Of a stretch of 64,000 bases of DNA, positions 46,520 to 57,046 are shown piece after piece. The position numbers and the translations under genes are program-made. The stretch comes from Oenanthe sinensis (Eukaryota > Streptophyta > Magnoliopsida > Apiales > Apiaceae). The stretch covers positions 41,945,501-42,009,500 of the forward strand of contig CM053813.1 in assembly GCA_028671895.1 (NCBI GenBank), written 5' to 3'. The first letter of the stretch is position 1, and each line of letters begins with the position of its first letter. The notes beneath the pieces were generated by a model. That model made no database searches and was not told the origin of the DNA. It saw only the letters and a list, made by a program, of their open reading frames with translations.

Positions 46520-46783
46520 TCTTAAAACTAAAATGTTTTCTTTTAAACAGTTAATTTGTTTTTTACATTTATTAAATATGAGATTAAATAATTTTTTTGA
46601 TCATATATTTATTATTTAATATATATTTGTAATTATTGTTAATTCTATTGTTTAGTCGTTGCAAGTATATTAAAAAGAAAAAATATTACCTTCATTCATT
46701 GTAAAAATACGATTTATTTTTTCTTTTTTTGTAAAAATATAACTTTTTTACAAAAATACAATTTTGCAACATAATGCAACTAA

Positions 46784-47135
46784 GGGTCCGTTTGGTATTG
46801 TTGTTCCAGAAACAACAACATCTTTTTGTTGTAAAAGGTGTTTGGTAAAATCCAAAAATTACTGTCTGGAAAAGTATTTTTAGTCTAAAAACAGTTGTTA
46901 CAAAAAACATGCCCCCCATACTTTTGAAAAAAGTTGTTTTTCAATTTTTACAGAAAATAATTGCAAGTTTTAGCATCAAAACTCTCCAAAAATATTAATT
47001 TTCTATATTATATCTTAAAATATGTATAAATCAAAAAAATTTACCAAACAGTCATCAAATTTGTCTAACAGCACTTTTTGCAGCAGCATTTTTCTCACAG
47101 CACAGCAGTTTGGAACAAAACTCCCAAACGAATCT
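46784..47135. mobile_element. Tourist/PIF-like MITE candidate
   Basis: Left end gggtccgtttgg and right end ccaaacgaatct are inverted copies; subterminal gtgtttgg / ttaccaaacag motifs are also inverted. TAA precedes the left end, but the right flank (caa) is not an exact duplicate. Confidence 0.55.
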
Positions 47136-48156
47136 CAAATGCAATAACAACTCTTTTTCAAGAAAAAAGTAAATTATATTTGAATTACAAACCATATTTT
47201 TATAAATATTTTAAGAAAAACAATTCAGCCGTAAATAAATTTATAACAAAATATTATTTTATTATTTTATCTATGTATTTTAAGATGCATGTATACGTAC
47301 GAGTCAAAAAAAAAATTACATGTATACGTAACTTAAAGAAGCCGCAAACGATGGATAGGCTCAATTTTTTTCTTTACTCTGGACACTATCCTTCTGATGA
47401 AGACCCTTTACCCACTAACCCTATAAAAAAAGACCCTTTACCCACTATTATTATTAACGTAAAAAAATTAATTTGTCAATTCTAAATTTGAAAATTGAAA
47501 AAGTCAAGAAGGAGCATTACAAAATTAGTGGTGGAATACGCTATCAAAACTTCGAATCAACTAATTTAAATTGTTACCATGTATAACAAGAGCAGTGTTA
47601 TTGATCCCAAAATTTGTCCCAAATTTTATTGCCAAATATCGTGGGATGACATATTGTTTGTTTTGATTCATGAACGCATATATGTATACACGCGGGGTCT
47701 CATATTATTATATGAAAAATTATCAATTACACAGATGACAACTCAGCATTTGAGACAATTTTTGAAATAATTTTTGGGGTCTCTATCATTTTTTATATAA
47801 TAAATTAAAGGTTGATTGAGCTTGAACTATAAAATTGTTGTTTTCTCAGTTTCAACATATTGTTAATATTTTTTTAATTAAGATATCTCGTTTGATTGTA
47901 AACATTTTTTAAAATAATATATTTCTCTTCACTAATTTTAATAGATTCTATCAATTTATTTAATCTTTTTATATATTTTTTAATTTTTATGCACAAATTA
48001 AATATTAAAGATCTATTAAAACCGAGAGAGTATTAATTACAATACAACGGTTATCTGTATTATTAAATTGTATTTTTTTGGGGCTGCTACAGAAGCTCAA
48101 GATAAGGCCTGTATGTTTGTTGTATAATAACTTCTATTTTGTTCTACTTCTTTGTT
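47136..48156. other. Spacer
   Basis: AT-rich, with no supported gene. The 135-codon frame at 47078-47485 overlaps the MITE end and has no recognisable protein. Confidence 0.4.
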
Positions 48157-48615
48157 TATTTTTTGGGGTAATGGCCCTATGTGTCACTTTTACAAAAATA
48201 AATGCCCAAAATGGCACAGTCCGGAGAAATGGCCCAAAATGTCACTCCAAAACGCTACATGAAGTTGAGTTTTCACAAAACGCTATATCGTGTCGCGTCT
48301 CGAGCAATTTATTTATTTTTGTTAAATTTTTAAAGTTCAAAACGCAAGATGAAGTAGAGTTTTAGGGCAAGACGCAAGATGAAGTAGAGTTTTAGGGAAA
48401 AAACGCTACTTTAAGTTGAGTTTTGTACAGATTTTTTAAAAAATATTTGTGAAAAACGTGACACTAAGTGACGTTTTTCATTCAAAATCAAAAGAACAAA
48501 AACGCTACACTATGTTGAGTCTTGAAGTGACATTTAGGGCCATTTTTATGAGTTGTGCCATTTTGGGCATTTTGCCTCCAATTTGTGACATATAGGGCCA
48601 TTTCTCTATTTTTTG
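48157..48615. mobile_element. Mutator-like MITE with exact 9-bp target duplication
   Basis: The element itself is 48166-48606 (441 bp). Terminal repeats: left gggtaatggccctatgtgtc; right, inverse complement, gagaaatggccctatatgtc. Both sides are flanked by the 9-mer tattttttg (48157-48165 and 48607-48615), the Mutator hallmark. The inside holds a tandem repeat of about 29 bp (48337-48396, with cgcaagatgaagtagagttt). Confidence 0.9.
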
Positions 48616-48734
48616 TTACAATTCTTTATCCATTTTTCAGACATAAGATAGAGAAAATCAGAAAAATATACACAATTAAGGGGTCAACTCCTTGTGGCCT
48701 TTAAAAACATGAAGCATGTTATATATATCACTAT

Positions 48735-48792
48735 CTACTTGTATACTTTACATATATATTTATATTCATATATATGTAAAGTATACAAGTAG
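48735..48792. repeat. Perfect 25-bp inverted repeat, 8-base loop
   Basis: The left arm 48735-48759 (ctacttgtatactttac..) is the exact inverse complement of 48768-48792. It would form a strong hairpin in DNA or RNA. No adjacent gene explains it. Confidence 0.9.
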
Positions 48793-50039
48793 TTTGAAAC
48801 TATAGGGCTCATGTTTCCTATGCCAGGGTGGCTTGTTTACCAGAACGTGCAATTCTTATCCGTTTGAAATCGATAGGATATTTATATTATCAACTACTAA
48901 TATTTAGTGTTATTATATTATTATAAATTTAATATTAATATCATTGATTGCCCTTTGAACAATCCTTTGAGCCATATTTATGCATATTCCACACGCTATA
49001 ACCACGGTAATGAAATTGGGAGCGAGAATTGTTAAAAAAACAAAATAAAAGGAAAAAATTTGGGATGCAGAATTATAAAAACAAAACAGAAAACCAAAAG
49101 ATATTGGGAGCGGGAACTATTAGAAAACAAGAAGAATTGCGAGCGAGAATGAGAGGAAATAACAATCAGAGATAATGCACCATGCAATAAAGGCAGAGGG
49201 AGATGGAGAGTTGGAAACTGACAAATACAAGAAGAGAAATGTCTGCTATCCTAAAAATCTAAAAATTATTTCAAGTGTTAAATTATCACGTGTATAATCG
49301 ATAATTTTCCTAATAATAATAATAATAATATGAGATTTCACATGCATATATATATACTCACGAATCAAAAATTGATATATGTCATGCCATTATTTTTGGG
49401 ATTGTTGTATTTTTTTTCCCGATATTTTACAATATCCGGGTAAGGAGATATAAGTAGCTGCTAGCAATATACAGTAACATAGAAATTCCAAGATTCGAAG
49501 GTCTCTCAAAAATACTGATATTTTATGGTTTTAATGTGAAAACTATTATGGACTACATTACAATACAATTTTAAATCAAAACTAAATTTTTGTAAACATT
49601 GTGAATATCATTTGAATATTAATAACTCAAATATGATTACATTTTCGATCAATCCGGATACTTGGGATGTTATGAACAACATATATGGTTTCTTTGGATC
49701 TTGGATTTGAGCTGTGGACCTGTGGTCTGTGTTCATACTAAATTTTATACTGCAGAAATTTTATAGCGAGGAAATAAACCTAGCATCCATCAGCTCTAAT
49801 TTCTGTTAGTTAACTTTTCCCTCCAACCTGAAAACACCTATTATTTGTGTTTCGCAATGACAGCTTCTATTTTAAACATAATCACAAGTCAATATATTAT
49901 TCTATGAGTAACTCTGTTGAAAGTACTTGGTTACCTGATGCGTCGTAATGCTGCATCTCCCCGCACCATATTCGTCGATTGCAACATATAACTGATTAGA
50001 ATGTGATTTTACGGAACTAACAACAAATTCTTAAGCTCT
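48793..50039. other. Spacer
   Basis: No supported gene and no clear transposon termini. Confidence 0.4.
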
Positions 50040-50395
50040 TAGCCATGTCCCTAAAACAACTATTGTCTCAGTCTCTTACTGATGAGTCTAATTCTATTGA
50101 ACATCAAAATATCGAAAAGGACAAAGTATTTCAATTCGAGGTCGAGTCTTAAACAATACACTCCAAAAATTCAGCAGAATTGGTCTCTGTACCGGACGAA
50201 ATTAGGCAGCTTAAACTTCATCTTGAAATGGTAAAGGATTCAGAGGATAGGCAGACGAAGGAAGCAGAATTAGCATCTGTTGAGCTACTCATCTTGAAAA
50301 ATTCTAGCAGAAACACGTCTTGTGGCAGAGGACATGAAAAACCAGCTTTAGAGTTGGACCAGACATATCATGGAAAAGAGCTCATGTATTATTTA
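50040..50395 (+). pseudogene. ICR/RIP-like coiled-coil protein fragment
   Basis: The plus strand encodes VSVPDEIRQLKLHLEMVKDS followed by an Ala/Glu-rich coiled coil and, in a shifted frame, LVAEDMKNQL. From memory this resembles the ROP-GTPase interactors ICR/RIP, which carry such a coiled coil. A stop (50149-50151) lies before the conserved piece and another directly after LVAEDMKNQL. Only about 100 codons of a much longer family remain. Confidence 0.5.
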
Positions 50396-50806
50396 AAATA
50401 GGTATAATAAAATTTCCCCTAGTTCCATGATACCTCAATTGAATTCCTTGGAGAGACTAAAATATCAAATTAAACATGACCTCATATCAGATGCAAACTC
50501 CTACCCTTCATATAATTCACATCTTATGATTGAACACTTTATGCTAGTGTCCTGAACCACCAACCCAGTACGCAGAGAAGAGCAGCATCCAATATGGGAG
50601 ACTTGTGCTCAAGCCCCGGCAGAAGTAAACATAACTTACTAAATGAAATATATATGCAGTTCATTTCAAGGGTAGCGATGAGGGTAATTTAACCATTATA
50701 AGAAACTGAGTATACACCAAACTGCATTTAGACAATTAAAACATAGAACTTAAAGCAAAGACTTCCAGAATATTTTATTGCAGGGAAAGGTCAACATCAT
50801 ACTTAC

Positions 50807-52434
50807 CCAAATCAGCAGCCACTCGATGAGCACACATCACTCTTGAGAATGCAACAGCTATAACATCTTGCCCTGGAAAGCAACTATCCACCATATAGTA
50901 CAAACTATCAACTGTCTGCATATCCCATTACACAAAGTTTACACAATATTCTCGGAAGTTTCTGATAAAGACATCGTCTAAAGGTGATTAAACTTACATT
51001 TGTATTAAATGGCATTCCTAATAACCCCTTTGGAGTACCATGTGTGACGTCTTTGGTGTCTGGACCTGTAATAATTACTGTTAATGTCAAATGTTATCAA
51101 TTAAACTATAAACTTTTAGAATGTGCACAAAGTACGATAATATAAGTTTGATCCACGGAGAATGGTAATCCTAGAATGCAAATTTCATCAGTTCTATAAA
51201 AAGACAGAGCGAGAGCACAACTTCTCATTAAGAATGGCATATATAAACATCATCAAGTACAGTACAAATGATCTCGTGACATACCTCCTCAAAAACAATG
51301 GAAGACCCGAGACCAGGAAATAGTTTTTTTTCCGGTCGGCTTATAATCTCGTCAGCTACAAGCTCCTTCTTTTCTTATAATATTTTAAAGAGATTCCCTG
51401 ATAAAATAAAAACCAGGACCATGTTAGTTAGTTTGAAAGAAGATATGAAAATCCATTACTATGATAAAATTCAAAAAGGAAGCATATAAATATGACTATA
51501 TATAAAAGACATGCCAGTCCTCTATGGAAGAAGTTGTAAATATGTGAAGGATATGATTCCCTTCTGGAGCTAATAATGAATCAAGGACAGTCGGAATGCT
51601 CAGGAATATTCTCACATATGGCACCTCTAAATTTGACCAATCATCCTATCAAATTACAGCAAAAATATAAAGAAACTATATGTCATCGACATGCATGCTC
51701 GAGTAGGATCCCAACACAGTCAAAGACGAGTTGTTGAAGTAATAAAAGGCCTCAAGAACAAAATGGTGGCAATCCATATCTGGTGGCAAACCATCAGATT
51801 TGACTTACATAAATGGTATTAATCACCTCTTAATCCATTGATATTGTTTCACCTCATGTTGACGGTTCAATTTCCCTCTTATCATTGTTATTGATGATGA
51901 GAGTACACAGTGACCTACTGCGGATTTGTGATCTTTGTACTTGCTCTCCTAGTGTAGTTAATGTAAAATATATGTTAAGGTAACATTCTGATAGCAAAAC
52001 AATTACATAAATGTTTTTGATAAAAATAATATATGAAATTTCACATCTAAACAAAGAAGTCCACTTCTCAGAAACAGGTCATACAAGCACGGAAACATGA
52101 TCATTCATAAATTAGTCAAAGAATTTGTTTTCTCGAGTCACTCTTTACTACCTTTCTACCTGCCAAGGTGTATTCTACCTTCTTTATAAACTGGCATATA
52201 CATTATACATTTATACATATATAAAAGGAAATTATGAGTAAAAACTACATTAAGCTTCAAATTAGCTATAGATATCCATAAACACATATTGATACACATA
52301 TACATATACTTTTAATGAAGATAATTGCAAGAAAAACCTGCAGTAAGCTTCAAGCTAGCATAACTTCCAAGCAAAATTGAGTCCGAAGGCCTCAGGATAT
52401 TCAAAGACGTTTTCACAGCTCTAGAACTCGTCAT
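50807..52434 (-). CDS. Unidentified three-exon gene start
   Basis: Three minus-strand stretches with proper splice sites join in frame: 52338-52434 (starts MTSSRAVKTSLNILRPSDSI), 50998-51065 (PDTKDVTHGTPKGLLGMPF) and 50807-50915 (VDSLYYMVDSCFPGQDVI, AFSRVMCAHRVAADLG). Phases are 1 and 0 and agree at both joins, which is unlikely by chance. The residues look like a real conserved protein, but I cannot name it. No further exon was found downstream, where a plus-strand ICR fragment begins, so it is probably the truncated remains of a gene. Confidence 0.4.
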
Positions 52435-52739
52435 GCCTGAATACGATCGATGCAGGTGGAAGATCAATTGGAAAATGTGAAGGGGTAGAGATGTGTGTAT
52501 ACATGTAAGAGTAATCACAGCAAGGGTATAACAGTACGAGCACACTGAATAAAAATGTGATTATTCCTGTACTGAGCCCTAAAAAATTAAGGTGGACGAG
52601 ATGTAGTTGACATATTTATAAATTATGATTGTGAGAAGATATAATAATAGATCTTTTATCCAAGGGATTATATTTTCCTCCACATTGTTTAAAAGTGTGG
52701 TGGTGGTAAATCCATTCCGAAAATGAAAAACATGTTATT

Positions 52740-53043
52740 CTTCATGTGACCATTTTAGCTTCAACTACATCATCACCACTGTCACTGTTCAGGTCAGCAA
52801 TAACCTTGCCGTGAAGTTCTTTCATGACACCGAAGCAATTGGATAAATATTTATCACAAAAAAGCTTTGAATAAGCAAACCTGAAACACTGATGGACAAT
52901 GTGCTTTTTCTTGGAAGACTTTAGTTTTTCATGAAGCTTATGCAGAAGCCACTGGATAAACTCTCCTGGGTCTTACTGAGAACCTGTTTTAAATTGTTTT
53001 TTGCTCTCTTTCCTAATGCCTGTAGAAACTCATGTGGACTCAC
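52740..53043 (-). pseudogene. USP39/SAD1-like (tri-snRNP ubiquitin-hydrolase family) fragment
   Basis: An exon-like piece at 52881-53043 has an intact acceptor and donor and reads VSPHEFLQALGKRAK.., then after a frameshift and stop DPGEFIQWLLHKLHEKLKSS and HIVHQCF. This matches, from memory, the U4/U6.U5 tri-snRNP protein USP39/SAD1. A following piece (MKELHGKVIADLNS) runs to about 52745. It has a stop codon (TAA before DPGEF) and a frame break. Confidence 0.65.
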
Positions 53044-53579
53044 CTGTACAGATGCAAAATTGTAACCCTATCATATACAAATCACACAAAACAATGATAA
53101 AATAAAAATAAATAAGTTGTGTAGACACTACATAAATAGTAGAACCATCTGCAAAACCAAAACGGGAGGTTCCCAACTAATAGTAGACAATTTTGATGAT
53201 AAATTTTAGGTGCAATTATAGATTGTTATCCAAAATTGGAGGTCGAGAACAAAAGGAGCTATAGTTAAGCTATATAGATCTGCTAAATGTTTTAGGTCTC
53301 TCTGCATCACCATTACTTTCTACCCACATCACCATTACTTTCGACGCTATCATCCTTGCTATACATTAAATTGACCCACCAAAATGTTGTCTTCACTTTA
53401 AGTGAAGCGCCTTGGAAAAATTAGAAAATTGTTTGTCTATCTGCTCCAACCAAGCCCACCAAAGAGTTGCCAATGTGCTCATCAAGTATTGTTCACAAAA
53501 ATGTGCTATAAGATGCATAGTTTATAAGATGTTAAATTCAAGCAAAGTCATTAAAAAGCTCTTCAAATTACAACCAACA
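53044..53579. other. Spacer
   Basis: No supported gene. The 73-codon frame at 53412 has no recognisable protein and crosses the LTR border. Confidence 0.4.
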
Positions 53580-54012
53580 TGTCAGGACTGGCATATCATC
53601 AGTCCTATAGTATTTTGTATAAGTATTGTCTAAGTAGTAATAAGAGTATTAGTAAGGGTAGTTGTGTCTTTTCCATTTCAAGTGTTAGTTATAGGAGGAA
53701 GCTGAGTCTATAAATAGTGATGAGACTCTTGTATTCAGTTTATGCATTATGAATATGAAAATGGCTTTGCCACCGAAACTCTTTCTCTCTCTATAACTGC
53801 TTTCTATCTCTCTCTCTAAAACTCTATCTTCTCTCTCAAGTTTCTCTCTGATCTCTGCCAGCCTAATCTCTCTGACTCTATCTCTATTCTCTCTGTTTCT
53901 GTCTCTATTCTGCTCTATATCTCTGTTTCTCAGCTTAGTTTAGCTATTATCTTACTTAAATCAACGGAAAACACCAAAAATAGCATCAAACAGAATCAAC
54001 CAATTCCTGACA
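53580..54012 (+). repeat. 5' LTR
   Basis: 433 bp, TG..CA ends, with a CT-rich second half (about 53780-53935) and a TATA-like ctataaatag at 53709-53718. Confidence 0.9.
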
Positions 54013-55103
54013 AATTGGTATCAGAGCTACTAAAATCGATCAACCACTGCTTCTACCTTGTTATGCTGGTAAATCCAAGTTGAGCGAGCTTCGAAGTGTT
54101 GTAATCGCAGTTCTCAATCCTCAGATATGATGAAATCAGTGCAGGTACTCTGTTCTTCACCGGTCGGTAGTAGATGATGTCAAATCAGTTGATTTGAGGT
54201 GAAGTTTGTTAGTATCTCACTTGTTTTCAACTGTTGTTATTATTTGTGTACATATTAAATCAAAAAATCTCAAAAATAGTAGTGTAGGATTGTTTTTTAC
54301 TGATTTACTGAGTTGGCACAGTAGTTGTGGTGTGATACGAGTTGGATTGAGATCGTATTAGTTGGAGTAAGTTGTTTTGGATTAGCTTGAAGTGATTGTG
54401 TGCAAACATTGTTTTGTGGACTGGTTATAACAGAGAATTTGTGTCTAAGTTGGTGGATAAGGAGGATTGCACCACACCTGTAATTGTCTGAGAAAGGAAG
54501 TGTTACTGATTGTGAATTGTATTGAGGTGTTAATCAGTTGGAGTAGTGAAGGTGTAATTGAGATAGTAATCTGGTAGTTTTGGAGTGAATTGTGGATTGT
54601 TGAAGTGACTGAGGTTGTGTGGTTGTGTACTGGTGTTATTGTTGAGGTGTAGTACTGTAGTGTACAGTGTACTTGTGTGTTTGTTGAAGTAGTATAGTGA
54701 AGCTGAAGTAATTGAACTGTAGTGAATACAAATTGTTTGACAAGTTGTCTATGAGAATGTGTTACTACAGAGGTGAAGGAAGTCTGTGTATACTGAAGGA
54801 GTGAAGTACTATTTAGATTTGATTAGTATAAGTACCGGCATGCATTAGAAGTATCGTGCATAGAAAGTGTTTGATAAATTGACTGTGAGAAAAAAAAGAA
54901 GTTTGATATTTTTCATATCTAGTAAGAATTGTTCAGAATTACTAGATTTGAGATGTACATCTTTTATCTGTTGTTGAGTTTACTTGGTGAAGTTCTGTGG
55001 AGTCCTACTGTGAAGTTTTTTGTTGTTAAGTAAGTGCAAAGATTTTAATTGCTGAGTTATGATTCTTAATCTGGAAGATATTGAGGTTAAAGATTAATCA
55101 GAA

Positions 55104-55613
55104 ATGTATCACATAAGGGAAAATGAAGGAGACAAGGCTTTTAATGATCTTTTGCGTGAGGTGCAACAACAATTTCTGGCACATAAGGAGAGAACTAATC
55201 GCAAGTTTCAAAAGTTGGAAGAAACGATTGAGCTGGTGGCACAAAAGATGAGTTTACTAAGGAGTATCCAGGCTAAACACCAAGAGGAAGCTTTTGTTAC
55301 TCCTGCTGGTTGGAAGGCCAACGCTAGGCAGGATAGAAATGCGCAACAACCTGGCGTTATACCAGATTCTGTACCTCATTTGAAGTGGAGACTCCCTAAG
55401 TTTGAAGGAGGAGCAGAAGTCTTTGAATGTTCACAATCCTGTGCGCACCAGTTGGTTGTTGGTAGCATACAAAGGGGTGGCCAAACCTTACAAAGGAACG
55501 TCCTACTACACAAAAGAAGATGGAAGTGTTTAGAGACCTTGCACATGCTGCCGGGGAAACTTATACAGGGAACTTTATCTATGATGGAGAGCCTGTCTAT
55601 AATGAAGAACTAG
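55104..55613 (+). CDS. Gag-like ORF of the LTR retroelement
   Basis: 169 codons. An N-terminal coiled coil (about residues 10-55, KERTNRKFQKLEETIELVAQ) is followed by VPHLKWRLPKFEGGAEVFE, which has the (K/R)LPxFxGG look of plant Ty3-type gag N-termini. The frame is then lost: the 3' part overlaps the next ORF, so a frameshift near 55430-55520 probably separates the two. Confidence 0.55.
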   Translation: MYHIRENEGDKAFNDLLREVQQQFLAHKERTNRKFQKLEETIELVAQKMSLLRSIQAKHQEEAFVTPAGWKANARQDRNAQQPGVIPDSVPHLKWRLPKFEGGAEVFECSQSCAHQLVVGSIQRGGQTLQRNVLLHKRRWKCLETLHMLPGKLIQGTLSMMESLSIMKN

Positions 55614-56575
55614 TGGAGGGCCAGGAGCGTTGGCCTGAATATGAATTCATCTTGGCAGCACTAGGAAGAGATAACTCAAATTCTTCTAACCCCTTGCAAT
55701 CTGAACTTTGCACAAGTGAAAGATTAGAGGTAGATCTGAAAAACAAATCCACTAAGGTTAGGGTCCTTGAAGATGGTGACAAACCAGAGCTTATTTATTA
55801 CAAAGGTGAAGAGAAACAAAATGCTATTGAAGAAGAATCTTCAGTTATCCTTACCAACATGATAGAATTGATTGAGGATGTAATTTGCGGAGATAGTTCA
55901 ACAAAAGCAAATTCTCCTGGTTTAAAAAAGAAGTTCAGGCATCTTGCTAAGAAGAATATGCTTATCTTTGATTCTGGTGGTCAGGTGCAAAACCCGCAGT
56001 TAAAAGGTGTTTATAACAATTTCAAAGATATGATCAGAAGTGATATGAAACTAGAAGAAGTTGTAATGAAAATCTCAATTAGTGGTCAACTTAGGCATTG
56101 GCAGGATATGAGTTTGAATTTTCTGGCAATAGAGCAACTATTAAAGGAAACTTCTCAGTGGAAGAAAGTACACATCATTGAGATTGGGAATTCAGCTAGA
56201 TTACAAGGCCGGAAAATTCAAAAAGTGAGTGATGAGTTTGATCATATTGTTGATGAGATTAATCAACAATATATTAATTCTGTGAGAACTGGGATGATTG
56301 TAATACCATACATGTGTACTGTGCTAAGATCGGGTTGCCTTGAAAATCCAAAGAGACTTGAAGATCCGGATACTTCTAGGAAAAGGGATTTAATAATCAC
56401 CTTTGATCCTGGAGGACAAATAAATTGTGCCTATGAGGCTGAACTTGGAGGTACTGGTGGTACTCTATGTGCTCAGCAGTTGCTGCAAGAAGCTCTTAAT
56501 GGAAAAAAGTTATCATTAAATGAGATGTATGTGATCCTGGTGAAAAGGAGTTTGAAAGCGTATGATCCACCATGA
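55520..56575 (+). CDS. Unknown 351-codon ORF inside the LTR retroelement
   Basis: Long, open and acidic, with no cysteines arranged as a zinc knuckle, no Asp-Thr/Ser-Gly protease site and no reverse-transcriptase motif. Two related phrases, LIFDSGGQVQNP and ITFDPGGQINCA, stand about 140 residues apart and may mark an internal duplication. The WPEYEFILAALGRD stretch is distinctive. I do not recognise the protein. It fills most of the space where pol should be and ends 30 bases before the 3' LTR, so it is probably an element-carried gene, either a captured host sequence or decayed remains. Confidence 0.5.
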   Translation: MEVFRDLAHAAGETYTGNFIYDGEPVYNEELVEGQERWPEYEFILAALGRDNSNSSNPLQSELCTSERLEVDLKNKSTKVRVLEDGDKPELIYYKGEEKQNAIEEESSVILTNMIELIEDVICGDSSTKANSPGLKKKFRHLAKKNMLIFDSGGQVQNPQLKGVYNNFKDMIRSDMKLEEVVMKISISGQLRHWQDMSLNFLAIEQLLKETSQWKKVHIIEIGNSARLQGRKIQKVSDEFDHIVDEINQQYINSVRTGMIVIPYMCTVLRSGCLENPKRLEDPDTSRKRDLIITFDPGGQINCAYEAELGGTGGTLCAQQLLQEALNGKKLSLNEMYVILVKRSLKAYDPP

Positions 56576-56605
56576 GGACATGGTTATTTCTTAAGGAGGG
56601 AGGAT

Positions 56606-57046
56606 TGTCTGGACTGGCATATCATCAGTCCTATAGTATTTTGTATAAGTATAGTCTAAGTATTAATAAGAGTACTAGTAAGGGTAGCTGTGTCTTTTCC
56701 ATTTCAAGTGTTAGTTATAGGAGGAAGCTGAGTCTATAAATAGTGATGAGAGTCTTGTATTCAGTTTATGCATTATGAATATGAAAATGGCTTTGCCACC
56801 AAAACTCTCTCTCTATAACTGCTTTCTATCTTTCTCTCTCTCTCTAAGACTCTATCTTCTCTCTCAAGTTTCTCTCTGATCTCTGTCTGCCTAATCTCTC
56901 TGATTCTATCTCTATTCTCTCTGTTTATGTCTCTATTCTGCTCTATATCTCTGTTTCTCAGCTTAATTTAGCTATTATCTTACTTAAATCAACGGAAAAC
57001 ACCAAAAATAGCATCAAACAGTTCAGGAATCAACCAATTCCTGACA
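56606..57046 (+). repeat. 3' LTR
   Basis: 441 bp, matching the 5' LTR throughout. It carries an additional gttcagga near 57021-57028 that echoes the following aatcaaccaattcctga. Confidence 0.9.

Larger units (their letters stand above)
53580..57046 (+). mobile_element. LTR retroelement with gag-like ORF but no pol
   Basis: 5' LTR 53580-54012 and 3' LTR 56606-57046 begin TGTC.GGACTGGC and end CCTGACA. The primer-binding site TGGTATCAGAGC (54017-54028, initiator-Met type) follows the 5' LTR, and a purine tract (aaggagggaggat) precedes the 3' LTR. The interior is only 2.6 kb and has no protease, reverse transcriptase or integrase. The LTRs are close to identical apart from scattered changes and an insertion of about 9 bp, so insertion was fairly recent. 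No exact 5-bp target duplication was found (caaca against catct). Confidence 0.9.

Noticed and set aside
47078..47485. 135-codon plus-strand frame
   Set aside because: Lys/Asn/Tyr-rich low-complexity translation beginning in a MITE end, with no recognisable domain.
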